Made by a program: the position numbers and the translations under genes. The notes beneath the pieces are model-generated. The model did not search any database. It saw nothing but the letters and a program-made list of their open reading frames with translations, and was not told where the DNA came from. This document shows positions 51,993 through 59,428 of a stretch of 62,901 nucleotides of DNA, piece after piece. Each line of letters starts with the position of its first letter. Position 1 is the first letter of the stretch. The stretch spans positions 1-62,901 of the IMG/VR virus record IMGVR_UViG_3300042446_001469. One strand, 5' to 3'. This stretch comes from a virus.

Positions 51993-52270
51993 GTCTTTGG
52001 TTTCAATCTTTTGTATTGATTGGTGCTTGTCTGATCCTGAAATACGGATCAATTCTAAATCCTATTCGAGATCGTTTGATTAAAATGAAATTCTTTGAGA
52101 AATTGTTTAAGTGTTGCATGTGTCTTGGATTTTGGGTGGGATGTTTCTTTGGAATGTTTTGGACAGGCACACCATTCTTGATTCCCCTATGGGGATTCTA
52201 CGCATCTTCCATTTGTTGGTTTGCTGATTATTTCACCATGGTGATTGACAAATATTTGGGGAATGATTAA
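51989..52270 (+). CDS. Small membrane protein, DUF1360-like
   Basis: 93 residues with two to three membrane segments (about 5-17, 46-62 and 66-84) and the motif KCCMCLGFWVGCFFG near 40, which recalls DUF1360 membrane proteins with a C-x-x-C-L-x-x-W pattern. A holin role is conceivable from size and topology but the gene is not next to the amidase. Its TAA is part of the next late box. Confidence 0.6.
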   Translation: MSLWFQSFVLIGACLILKYGSILNPIRDRLIKMKFFEKLFKCCMCLGFWVGCFFGMFWTGTPFLIPLWGFYASSICWFADYFTMVIDKYLGND

Positions 52271-52273
52271 ATA
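52268..52273 (+). promoter_or_regulatory. Late promoter box fused to stop codon, 5 bp before ATG 52279
   Basis: TAAATA starting with the stop codon of 51989-52270; then ATAGA and ATG. Confidence 0.75.
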
Positions 52274-52278
52274 ATAGA

Positions 52279-52893
52279 ATGCAGTCATTCTATAAATTTT
52301 TTTGGGAAGCATTCTCAGACATTGGTAAATTATCACCTGAACAATTAAAAATCAGTAGAAAACTAACACCTGAAGATTCTGGAAAATTTAAAAAAGTTGA
52401 TTGGCGATCATTTTATAAAATCATCAATGCTTACATGGAATCAGATACTAAACGTGCTGACCCTGAACACAAAGAACATGAATGGTTTAAAGATATTAAA
52501 AATAACATCACCATTTACAAACCAGAAGAATACGCAGAGATGGAATGTTTTATCGGACCAAACAATACCAGCGGATATTGCATCAAAAAGGGTGATGAAT
52601 TGGTTTCGGTTTTTTCTGGCATACAATCTTCGGGGGATGCGGCAGTAAAAAGTGCTATTAAAAATGGTGTTAGACGTTTAGATTGTTTTGCGGAACAAGA
52701 TGGTGATGGTAATATCATACCAAAAAAATTATTCAAACTCTACAGTCGAAATGGTTTTGTTATTGACAAAGATAAAAACGATGATACAATGCCTTATCCA
52801 GTGTTCAATGGTATTTCCTATGGTGTTGACGACGATGGCAACATCGACAGAAATTCCAAAACAGTGGTTGTTTACATGAAATTAGCACGATGA
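52279..52893 (+). CDS. GNAT-like domain protein with head-targeting-like N-terminus
   Basis: A 204-residue protein. MQSFYKFFWEAFSDIGKL fits the shared signature. The second half resembles GNAT-like domains found in phage and polyvalent proteins: SGYCIKKGDELVSVFSGIQS near 98, then GDAAVKSAIKNGVRRLDCFA near 119 and LFKLYSRNGFVID near 153. That pattern (self G-x-L-V-S-V-F, L-D-C-F, L-Y-x-x-x-G-F) is strong, so an acetyltransferase-type activity is plausible. No Q/R-x-x-G-x-G/A loop is obvious. Confidence 0.6.
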   Translation: MQSFYKFFWEAFSDIGKLSPEQLKISRKLTPEDSGKFKKVDWRSFYKIINAYMESDTKRADPEHKEHEWFKDIKNNITIYKPEEYAEMECFIGPNNTSGYCIKKGDELVSVFSGIQSSGDAAVKSAIKNGVRRLDCFAEQDGDGNIIPKKLFKLYSRNGFVIDKDKNDDTMPYPVFNGISYGVDDDGNIDRNSKTVVVYMKLAR

Positions 52894-53174
52894 CAGTAAT
52901 TTATCCAAGAGAACATATGATTAACGCTCCGAATAGTGATGGAGTAGAAGTTATTTTTACAGGCGATCCAATTCCCCTTCCATCAGGAATGTATGATACA
53001 GTATTGATGATTGTTGAACATGAGCCTAAAATGGTTGATTTGAATTACGAATCGTCATATAAGTCCTGTATGCATACTGTAAAGACTATGATTGATTGTA
53101 ATTTTCAATCTAGAAATTTGGAATTATTAATAAAAAAATTTAAAACAATAGAAGATATTTGGAATTATGAGTGA
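52890..53174 (+). CDS. Hypothetical protein
   Basis: 94 residues, not recognised; DPIPLPSGMYDTVLMIVEHE near 30. Its 3' end is partly repeated after the next gene (53096-53119 and 54075-54098). ATGA overlap upstream, 8-bp overlap downstream. Confidence 0.55.
   Translation: MTVIYPREHMINAPNSDGVEVIFTGDPIPLPSGMYDTVLMIVEHEPKMVDLNYESSYKSCMHTVKTMIDCNFQSRNLELLIKKFKTIEDIWNYE
53096..53119 (+). repeat. 24-bp direct repeat, copy 1
   Basis: Identical to 54075-54098; inside the 3' end of the 52890-53174 gene. The similarity continues downstream with a small deletion. Confidence 0.9.
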
Positions 53175-54069
53175 TGAATTAAACATAAGAGAATTATATA
53201 ATAAAATTCTGGAAAAACGTGCAGCAGCAAGAGGAATTGTTTTATCGGAAAACGTAAAAATACCAGTCACTAGAAGTAGTCCTGATAAACTCGAATTTGA
53301 TGGTATTGTTAAAAATTTTGACGACAACACCAGACCATTTTGTTTTATTGGGGAAAATTCAGAATTGATTGGAACAATAAACCACAATGAAGGTACACAT
53401 CCGTATATATTTTCTGCTTTTACTAAGTTAGCAGCAGCTTTAAAAATTATACCTTTTCCAGCAATGATGAGTTATCTGCAATCAATGTATTCAGATACTA
53501 CAATTAAAGATGTTAAAAAGATTCTTAAAGACGATGATGTGTCTTTCTTGGGTAAATTTGACATGTCAAACTTGGAATTTTTTGCAAAGAAACAGAAATC
53601 AGGAATGACAACAGACACTAGACGGAATACCAGAGCGGGTAGAATATGGTTTTCGGTCGCATCTAAAACATTGAAAAAAAATGTCAATGTAATTGTTTTT
53701 TGGTGTAGAGAACGTCAATTGAAACCAGATGATTTAAAAAGTTTGAATAAATATTTTAAATTGGGTGATTTTTTCTGGTCTGCAACTGATTCAAGTCAGT
53801 TCAATTATTTTGGTGACAATTATAGAGAGAGCGAATCTGGTGAGACTAAAGAACTCAAAAGTAAAATCTATCCCGAATTGTCACACGATGAGATTGTTGA
53901 TATTCTAATGAGAGCGCATACTGGATTTAATATGACACCATATGAAAAGAAAATTGTATGGGAATTTAGAGGATTTGATCCATCGGACTTGAAACAGGTT
54001 ACGGGAGGGTATCCTTCTGCTGCTGAATATGGATATCGTAAAAAATTAAGTGAGAGTGTCGATGATTAG
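53167..54069 (+). CDS. Late protein with IY-type N-terminal signature
   Basis: A 300-residue protein, not recognised. MSDELNIRELYNKILEKRAA contains the L-Y-x-x-I-L-E signature. A middle region has RIWFSVASKTLKKNVNVIVF near 158 and the C-terminus DILMRAHTGFNMTPYEKKIV near 238. It is flanked by a direct repeat, as if inserted behind the preceding gene. Confidence 0.58.
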   Translation: MSDELNIRELYNKILEKRAAARGIVLSENVKIPVTRSSPDKLEFDGIVKNFDDNTRPFCFIGENSELIGTINHNEGTHPYIFSAFTKLAAALKIIPFPAMMSYLQSMYSDTTIKDVKKILKDDDVSFLGKFDMSNLEFFAKKQKSGMTTDTRRNTRAGRIWFSVASKTLKKNVNVIVFWCRERQLKPDDLKSLNKYFKLGDFFWSATDSSQFNYFGDNYRESESGETKELKSKIYPELSHDEIVDILMRAHTGFNMTPYEKKIVWEFRGFDPSDLKQVTGGYPSAAEYGYRKKLSESVDD

Positions 54070-54074
54070 TTAAA

Positions 54075-54098
54075 TTGTAATTTTCAATCTAGAAATTT
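54075..54098 (+). repeat. 24-bp direct repeat, copy 2
   Basis: Identical to 53096-53119; noncoding remnant after the 53167-54069 gene. Confidence 0.9.
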
Positions 54099-54124
54099 AA
54101 AGCAATAGAAGAAATTTGAATAAT

Positions 54125-54823
54125 ATGAAAAATAAAGACAATAATGAAATTGGAGATATTTACACTGACTTACTACAAGAAAGTGGATTAAATAGAGTTC
54201 GTAATAAAATTCAGAAACATGCTGCTGGAATTGTTACAGCATTTAGGAATGATAAATCATACAAAGAAAATATGCTCAACAATAAAAAAATATTAGCATA
54301 TCTCCAATCGAAAAGATATTCCATTACCACAGTATTGGGAACATTTATCGAAGATTTTATCGATGATGATAAGCGTGAGGAAATTCTAGCTAGAAAAGGT
54401 GGTGGTGATGCTTATAATCCAGTTGAAAAACATGTTAATGAGCGTTCGTTTTTCGTAGTCAATGACAAAGTAGAAGGCGATGATGATGGGGAACTGGCGA
54501 AAGATTTATATAAAATGGGTAAAGCTTTTAATCAAGATTCAGTCTTAATCATTCCAGCGGGTGGAATAGGTGTTTATTTATGGGGAACTTCCGATGGAGA
54601 AGACGCATATCCTGGTTTAGATGTTAAACAAACCGTTGGTGAAGGAAAATTCGGTAAACATTCAGGTCCGTTCCTATCCAAAGTTAAAGGACGTGATTTT
54701 GCATTTGAAAAAGAACGTGATTTTGTATTTGAAGAAGTTGGACAACCTAAAACCATTAATGGCAAAAGAAGTCGATATCTATTACTGAAAGAGATTCAAA
54801 AAATTGTAGATAACTTAAAATGA
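54125..54823 (+). CDS. Late protein with IY-type signature, DUF3293-like pattern
   Basis: A 232-residue protein. ATG 54125 chosen over TTG 54116. The start MKNKDNNEIGDIYTDLLQES carries I-Y-x-x-L-L-x-E. Later parts (NERSFFVVNDKV near 105, LAKDLYKMGKAFNQDSVLII near 122, then GVYLWGTSDG) resemble DUF3293-type phage proteins in layout. Function unknown. ATGA overlap with the next gene. Confidence 0.55.
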   Translation: MKNKDNNEIGDIYTDLLQESGLNRVRNKIQKHAAGIVTAFRNDKSYKENMLNNKKILAYLQSKRYSITTVLGTFIEDFIDDDKREEILARKGGGDAYNPVEKHVNERSFFVVNDKVEGDDDGELAKDLYKMGKAFNQDSVLIIPAGGIGVYLWGTSDGEDAYPGLDVKQTVGEGKFGKHSGPFLSKVKGRDFAFEKERDFVFEEVGQPKTINGKRSRYLLLKEIQKIVDNLK

Positions 54824-55584
54824 ATAACTTTAAAACTTTTTTTGAAAGATTCGCAAATGGGGAATTACCTCCTGTAAATAAAAGAAGAAAAATTCTTTTA
54901 GAAGCTCAATATGTTTACCCATCCTCTGGTGATAAAGCTATCATGGATTTGTATGCGCTATATGCTCTATGGTGGGAATTGGGGGGTGGCAAATCAGCAT
55001 ACAATTACGAAGATACCAATGTTCGTAATTATAAAGTAAGAGAAAAAGTTGATCGATATTTTGAAGAAGCATTGGTAGTTATAGCAAATACTCTTCTACA
55101 GGAATCTAAAGAAGCGATTGCTGATGAAGCAGAAAATATTTTCGATGAATATTTAATACCTTCAAAAGAAGTAGTTACATGGTTTAAAGAGAATAACCTC
55201 CTCCCAAAATTAGCAAAAGCACACAACGAAGGAAAAGGTGGTATATGGTTTGATGTTTTTGATTATAACGATACTACTAGTATTATGTCTGCTCCTTTTT
55301 GGGAAAAAAATGCTAATTTATATGGTGGTAAAAAATGGGCTGAAATCACTCAAGCAGTGAAAGAATTAGACAATGCCATCCGCAGAGAAAAAGTATCCGC
55401 TCTAATGGGTTCATTTGACAAGTTGATGGACTTGGAACACAACACGGGAAATCTTTATTCTAAACTTAATAAAATGAAAGTGTCAAAAGATACTTTAGAT
55501 TTGAGAGCAGGATTTGGATCACCAAAAGATTTCCAACCATATGTCAGTGATCAAGTTGCAAAATTGATTAATTTAATTAGATAA
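54820..55584 (+). CDS. Late protein with head-targeting-like N-terminus
   Basis: A 254-residue helical protein starting MNNFKTFFERFANGELPPVN, matching the shared signature. No known domain. Notable stretches: LYALYALWWELGGGKSAYNY near 46 and GIWFDVFDYNDTTSIMSAPF near 146. Confidence 0.58.
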   Translation: MNNFKTFFERFANGELPPVNKRRKILLEAQYVYPSSGDKAIMDLYALYALWWELGGGKSAYNYEDTNVRNYKVREKVDRYFEEALVVIANTLLQESKEAIADEAENIFDEYLIPSKEVVTWFKENNLLPKLAKAHNEGKGGIWFDVFDYNDTTSIMSAPFWEKNANLYGGKKWAEITQAVKELDNAIRREKVSALMGSFDKLMDLEHNTGNLYSKLNKMKVSKDTLDLRAGFGSPKDFQPYVSDQVAKLINLIR

Positions 55585-55590
55585 TAAATA
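55585..55590 (+). promoter_or_regulatory. Late promoter box, 5 bp before ATG 55596
   Basis: TAAATA directly after the TAA stop of the previous gene; ATACT, ATG. Confidence 0.75.
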
Positions 55591-55595
55591 ATACT

Positions 55596-55820
55596 ATGAA
55601 AAAATTCCAAGATTTCTTTAATGACTACTTCAAGAAAGTTGAAAAAAAAGATCTTCCTAAACCAGAGGTTTCCAAAGGAGAAGAAGTAGAACAAGAACAT
55701 ATTGCTCCTTCCAAGAGAAAAACAAAGTTAGGAAAGAAGTTGGCGAAAACGATTGCTAAACAGCATGTGGAAGAAGATCCAAAATATTACTCCAAGATGG
55801 AGAAACAGCACAAAGATTAA
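55596..55820 (+). CDS. Small basic late protein with head-targeting-like N-terminus
   Basis: 74 residues: MKKFQDFFNDYFKKVEKKDL (shared signature) then a Glu-rich link and a Lys-rich end (SKRKTKLGKKLAKTIAKQH). Charge layout resembles T4 internal proteins. Family unknown. Convergent with the HhH-type gene 9 bp away. Confidence 0.6.
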   Translation: MKKFQDFFNDYFKKVEKKDLPKPEVSKGEEVEQEHIAPSKRKTKLGKKLAKTIAKQHVEEDPKYYSKMEKQHKD

Positions 55821-55829
55821 ATTATTATT

Positions 55830-57248
55830 TTAATGATTAAATGATTCGGTGTAAGGATCTACCACAACTTTTCTTGCGGTTATATCTACTGGTTTTCTGA
55901 TCATGACATCATCAGTCATAGGTGATTTATTTGTAGATGAATGCATATTGTCTTTTATTTTATTAATACCTCTTCTGAGAAAAGAAAGAGTTTCTGTTCT
56001 ACTTTTATCAGTCATCCCCGCCAAATATTTCAAAGTGTTGGTATCTAATTTTTCCGTGATCGCCATCATATCAGATGGATTGATCTTTGTCAATGCTTGA
56101 ATTGTATCTTTTCTGGATAATGTTTTATTTTTGATTGAATCTACAATCACTTGTCGTTGTTGTTTGGTCATCATACTTGGTATGTATCCTCCAACGCTTT
56201 CGATGATCTGCTCAACAGCTTTATCCCATTTCTGATCAAAGTCTTCTACGTATTCCTTCATTAACATTTCATATTGTTGATCGAATGATTCTTTTTTGAT
56301 GAAGGGTTCTATATCTTTAAAAATGGTGTAGTGATCTTTACTAACATTTCTTCCATCCATTTTAGAACCTTTCAATCTCTTATTGGTATAATCTTCCAAT
56401 CTATCTTTGGTTCTTTTATTTGGTGCGTATGCTGTTTGATATTTGATATTATCTCCTTTTTTAGTTGCTATTACTTTATGCTCGTCTCTCGCTTTTTCTT
56501 CTTTAGAAAACTTGCCAGCATATAAAAATTTATGCTCAACAATTTTACACCAATCGTCCCACAAAATTTGTGACATTGGACTACTATATTCAATATATGA
56601 TTCTAAATTTTTCCTACCACCTTTGGTCAATTTACCATGCTTATCTCTGGCGGGACTAGCCATATTTAATCCAGTGACATCATATGATTTGACATTAATA
56701 CTATCGAAACATCCTAAATCACCACTTATCAGTTGCACTACAAAAGCAGCTTTAGCTTTTGCTAAACCTTTTATGGTTGTAACGTAGTCGAAAAGTTCAA
56801 AAACATCGTCTATTCTTTTGACAACATTTTCATAAATGGTTTGTCTGTTATCATAAACATCATAAAATTGTGATAATCTTTGAGTCGATAATCCAGTTTC
56901 TTTATGCTTACCAGTCATTTGATGACCCAGAAACGATGGTGGTTCCACATTTCTATTAACCACTAATCGATTCCCCTTTCTCACAACTGCTTTCGTATAA
57001 AACCACTCAATAAATTTTGGGAAACCATGTAACACTTCTGCCCAAGGTGTTTGCATAGTATAAAATACAAAGGCGAATACCATCGCTAAATTATCTGGAT
57101 TTGATAATGCGAATGCTTTTATAAGAGGATTGTCATCTTTGAAACCACTGTCTTTGTCATCTCTCTTTATACCTAAAGGAATAGTGACTTTTGGTTGCCA
57201 AATGACACTCTCCATCAATTCCTTATACAATTTATTAAAGCTACGCAT
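55830..57248 (-). CDS. Large late protein with HhH-like motif and head-targeting-like N-terminus
   Basis: A 472-residue protein starting MRSFNKLYKELMESVIWQPK. Around residue 157 it has KGLAKAKAAFVVQLISGDLG followed by CFDSIN, a pattern like the helix-hairpin-helix and Cys/Asp region of HhH-GPD DNA glycosylases. The C-terminal half is basic and helical. A DNA-binding, perhaps lesion-recognising, virion protein is possible. Similar frames are seen in T4-like phages as hypotheticals. Confidence 0.55.
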   Translation of the reverse strand: MRSFNKLYKELMESVIWQPKVTIPLGIKRDDKDSGFKDDNPLIKAFALSNPDNLAMVFAFVFYTMQTPWAEVLHGFPKFIEWFYTKAVVRKGNRLVVNRNVEPPSFLGHQMTGKHKETGLSTQRLSQFYDVYDNRQTIYENVVKRIDDVFELFDYVTTIKGLAKAKAAFVVQLISGDLGCFDSINVKSYDVTGLNMASPARDKHGKLTKGGRKNLESYIEYSSPMSQILWDDWCKIVEHKFLYAGKFSKEEKARDEHKVIATKKGDNIKYQTAYAPNKRTKDRLEDYTNKRLKGSKMDGRNVSKDHYTIFKDIEPFIKKESFDQQYEMLMKEYVEDFDQKWDKAVEQIIESVGGYIPSMMTKQQRQVIVDSIKNKTLSRKDTIQALTKINPSDMMAITEKLDTNTLKYLAGMTDKSRTETLSFLRRGINKIKDNMHSSTNKSPMTDDVMIRKPVDITARKVVVDPYTESFNH

Positions 57249-57256
57249 TATAATAC

Positions 57257-57730
57257 TTAATATAATTCGTCCTGAATAGTAGTTAAATACTCCCCATCGA
57301 TCTCTTCAACCATCTTAGATTCAACCACACTGTCAGGATTGATGATGATAATGGAAAGATTCTCATTTCTGATATCACCTTCTCCTGTATTTTTGTAGAA
57401 AGCAATATCATAATCACCCAAATCTTTTACATAATCATATCCATGATCTGTTCCATCATCAGGTAGTAACTTGGGATACACTTTATCAATTCTAATAGTT
57501 AATTCATAAAGATAATACTTGTCGAATCTCCCTTCGTCATTGATCATATAATCAGCACGAATCAGAGCTTGTTGCTTAGTTCCCGCATGAGAACCTGAAG
57601 TATAGTCGTTCTTATTGGGACGAGCCGAAGAACGATACACTTTAAGATAGTGAGTATTCGAGATATCTCGTAGCTTACTATTCGGAGATAGCTCTTGGAT
57701 ATCATAGAAAGATTCTAGAAAAGTTCTCAT
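57257..57730 (-). CDS. ADP-ribosyltransferase-like late protein with head-targeting-like N-terminus
   Basis: About 157 residues. I place the start at ATG 57730 because a minus-strand TAAATA box (57736-57741) lies exactly 5 bp upstream; the longer frame to 57802 would cross it. The N-terminus MRTFLESFYDIQELS fits the shared signature. The body resembles polyvalent ART-type domains: LKVYRSSARPNKNDYTSGSH near 29, GTKQQALIRADYM near 50, a YLYELTIRIDKVYPKLL strand, YDIAFYKNTGEGD near 113 and LSIIIINPDSV near 130. The conserved active-site Glu is uncertain. Confidence 0.55.
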   Translation of the reverse strand: MRTFLESFYDIQELSPNSKLRDISNTHYLKVYRSSARPNKNDYTSGSHAGTKQQALIRADYMINDEGRFDKYYLYELTIRIDKVYPKLLPDDGTDHGYDYVKDLGDYDIAFYKNTGEGDIRNENLSIIIINPDSVVESKMVEEIDGEYLTTIQDELY

Positions 57731-57735
57731 AAAAA

Positions 57736-57741
57736 TATTTA
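57736..57741 (-). promoter_or_regulatory. Late promoter box, 5 bp before ATG 57730
   Basis: TAAATA on the minus strand, TTTTT, ATG; decides the start of the ART-like gene. Confidence 0.72.
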
Positions 57742-57817
57742 ATCTATTGACAGGGGAAGGAAATATTTCATACCATGGTGGAACATATGGAGAAATATCC
57801 ATAATGTGATTAATATT

Positions 57818-58462
57818 TTAAGCTCTTAGCTTGTGACCAATGAAATCGAACACTTCCATTTTATCATCGTCTATTTCAGTATTAATCATTTCCTGTTTAT
57901 TAACTCTTAAACCAACCATCTTATCAAATCCATAAGTTCTCCATTTCACATCAGTTTCAAATTTACCACCTGAAGATGGATACATATATTGTTTGGCTTC
58001 TTCCTTATCAATTTCTTTTAAGTTTCCCTGATTATCTCGAATGACATAAAACGTTACGTTATTCTTAATTAGATTAGAATTAAACATGATTAAAGATAAT
58101 CCTCTCTTAGAAATCCCCACACTACGGGAGAGTCTTTCTCCTACAGTATTACTTGACTGTGCTTCAAAATCCCCTTCATCACCCCTTTTAGTTAATTGTC
58201 TATTAACTTCTTTTTGGTATTCCCCCAATTCTCCAATCGTTTGAGTGATTTTATATAATTGTTGGTGAGGGAATTGTTTTTCATATTTTCTTGGTGTGGT
58301 AACTGCGGTAAAGCTAAAAGGGATTGTGGTGTTTGGTTTCTCTTTATCTGCCTTAATTACAAAGTCCATCATACCTTTAATATCCATAGGTATTGATCCT
58401 TCTGCAAAACCATATGCCATTTCCATGTAAATATTCTCCAATATGATACGATCTTTGTTCAT
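57818..58462 (-). CDS. Late protein with IY-type N-terminal signature
   Basis: A 214-residue protein with start at ATG 58462, set by a late box 5 bp upstream. MNKDRIILENIYMEMAYGFA shows the I-Y-x-x-M-A signature. The rest is not recognised: FSFTAVTTPRKYEKQF near 49 and NNVTFYVIRDNQGNLKEIDK near 134. Confidence 0.58.
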   Translation of the reverse strand: MNKDRIILENIYMEMAYGFAEGSIPMDIKGMMDFVIKADKEKPNTTIPFSFTAVTTPRKYEKQFPHQQLYKITQTIGELGEYQKEVNRQLTKRGDEGDFEAQSSNTVGERLSRSVGISKRGLSLIMFNSNLIKNNVTFYVIRDNQGNLKEIDKEEAKQYMYPSSGGKFETDVKWRTYGFDKMVGLRVNKQEMINTEIDDDKMEVFDFIGHKLRA

Positions 58463-58467
58463 GATAA

Positions 58468-58473
58468 TATTTA
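58468..58473 (-). promoter_or_regulatory. Late promoter box, 5 bp before ATG 58462
   Basis: TAAATA on the minus strand, TTATC, ATG. Confidence 0.72.
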
Positions 58474-58550
58474 ATATAATAAAGTTAAATATTTCTTTTG
58501 AAAAAAATTTTTGAGGGGCAACCACCGAAACGATATATTCCAATTATGAT

Positions 58551-58556
58551 TAAATA
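58551..58556 (+). promoter_or_regulatory. Late promoter box, 5 bp before ATG 58562
   Basis: TAAATA, ATAGA, ATG. Confidence 0.75.
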
Positions 58557-58561
58557 ATAGA

Positions 58562-59416
58562 ATGAACCAAGACGAACTTTCCCTACAACAAATCTACCAA
58601 GAAATGGCTTTGACCAATCTACAAAAGATTGGAAAGTGGGAAGACAAAAAGAATCGTCATGGTTATGATAAAGCATCAATTGGTATCCTATCTTCTCCCG
58701 CAGGACTGAAGAAATTGGAAAATACTTTCAATCGCATTGGTAATTGGGATTTTAATTTATATTTCGTAAAAAAAGCGGGAGCATGGAAAGAAGCAGAAAA
58801 AGGTCTAGTGACTCCCGAATTTGTAAAAGAACATCTGGGTCTGGAAGTAGGTAAAGATTTCCCCCAACCAGAGAACGACCAAATCACAGTATTCTTCACC
58901 AATAATGCAGCAGCAGAAAAAGTCCCTCTGACTCCATGGACAATTGCCCATAGAATTGGACATAGCTTCGCAGCAACATTTAGGAGAAATAATGATTTAA
59001 ATTATATTAATAGAAACATATCAAACATCCTAAAAAATCTTTTTGAACAAGCTTACAATATAAACACAAGTAATTCCAGAGACTTACGCTATTCATCTGA
59101 TTATTATGTAAGAGACTTCTTCCAAAAGATCGGTAAGTTCCGTAGCGCAAGAATGGGTAAGCTCGTAAGACCCGCAGAATTCTATCACGAAGCATTTGCC
59201 TATTGGTTACTACATGATGGAGAATTGACTTTCAATGACCCGCCAAAAATTCTACAAGACAGTAACAAACAAGCATGGGGTAAATCAACAGCACGTAATT
59301 ACAGATTACAAGATGAAGATGAAGCTTGGGAATATATTAATCAATTCAAATGGGCTTTAGATGAAATGTTCAATGTCATGATCGGTAAGCACATGGGAAC
59401 AATGTCCATTATGTGA
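58562..59416 (+). CDS. HRxGH zincin-like late protein
   Basis: A 284-residue protein. MNQDELSLQQIYQEMALTNL has the I-Y-x-x-M-A signature. Near residue 126, LTPWTIAHRIGHSFAATFR is laid out like a zincin helix H-E-x-x-H, but Glu is replaced by Arg (HRIGH). A later EFYHEAFAYWLLHDGE near 214 could supply a third ligand. It may be an inactive or altered metallopeptidase. The next gene encodes a canonical HExxH protein. Confidence 0.6.
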   Translation: MNQDELSLQQIYQEMALTNLQKIGKWEDKKNRHGYDKASIGILSSPAGLKKLENTFNRIGNWDFNLYFVKKAGAWKEAEKGLVTPEFVKEHLGLEVGKDFPQPENDQITVFFTNNAAAEKVPLTPWTIAHRIGHSFAATFRRNNDLNYINRNISNILKNLFEQAYNINTSNSRDLRYSSDYYVRDFFQKIGKFRSARMGKLVRPAEFYHEAFAYWLLHDGELTFNDPPKILQDSNKQAWGKSTARNYRLQDEDEAWEYINQFKWALDEMFNVMIGKHMGTMSIM

Positions 59417-59417
59417 T

Positions 59418-59423
59418 TAAATA
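59418..59423 (+). promoter_or_regulatory. Late promoter box, 5 bp before ATG 59429
   Basis: TAAATA, ATAGG, ATG. Confidence 0.75.
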
Positions 59424-59428
59424 ATAGG

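Noticed and set aside
57731-57802. N-terminal extension of the ART-like protein to ATG 57802
   Set aside because: It would run through the late promoter core at 57736-57741, and the inner ATG gives the shared N-terminal signature.
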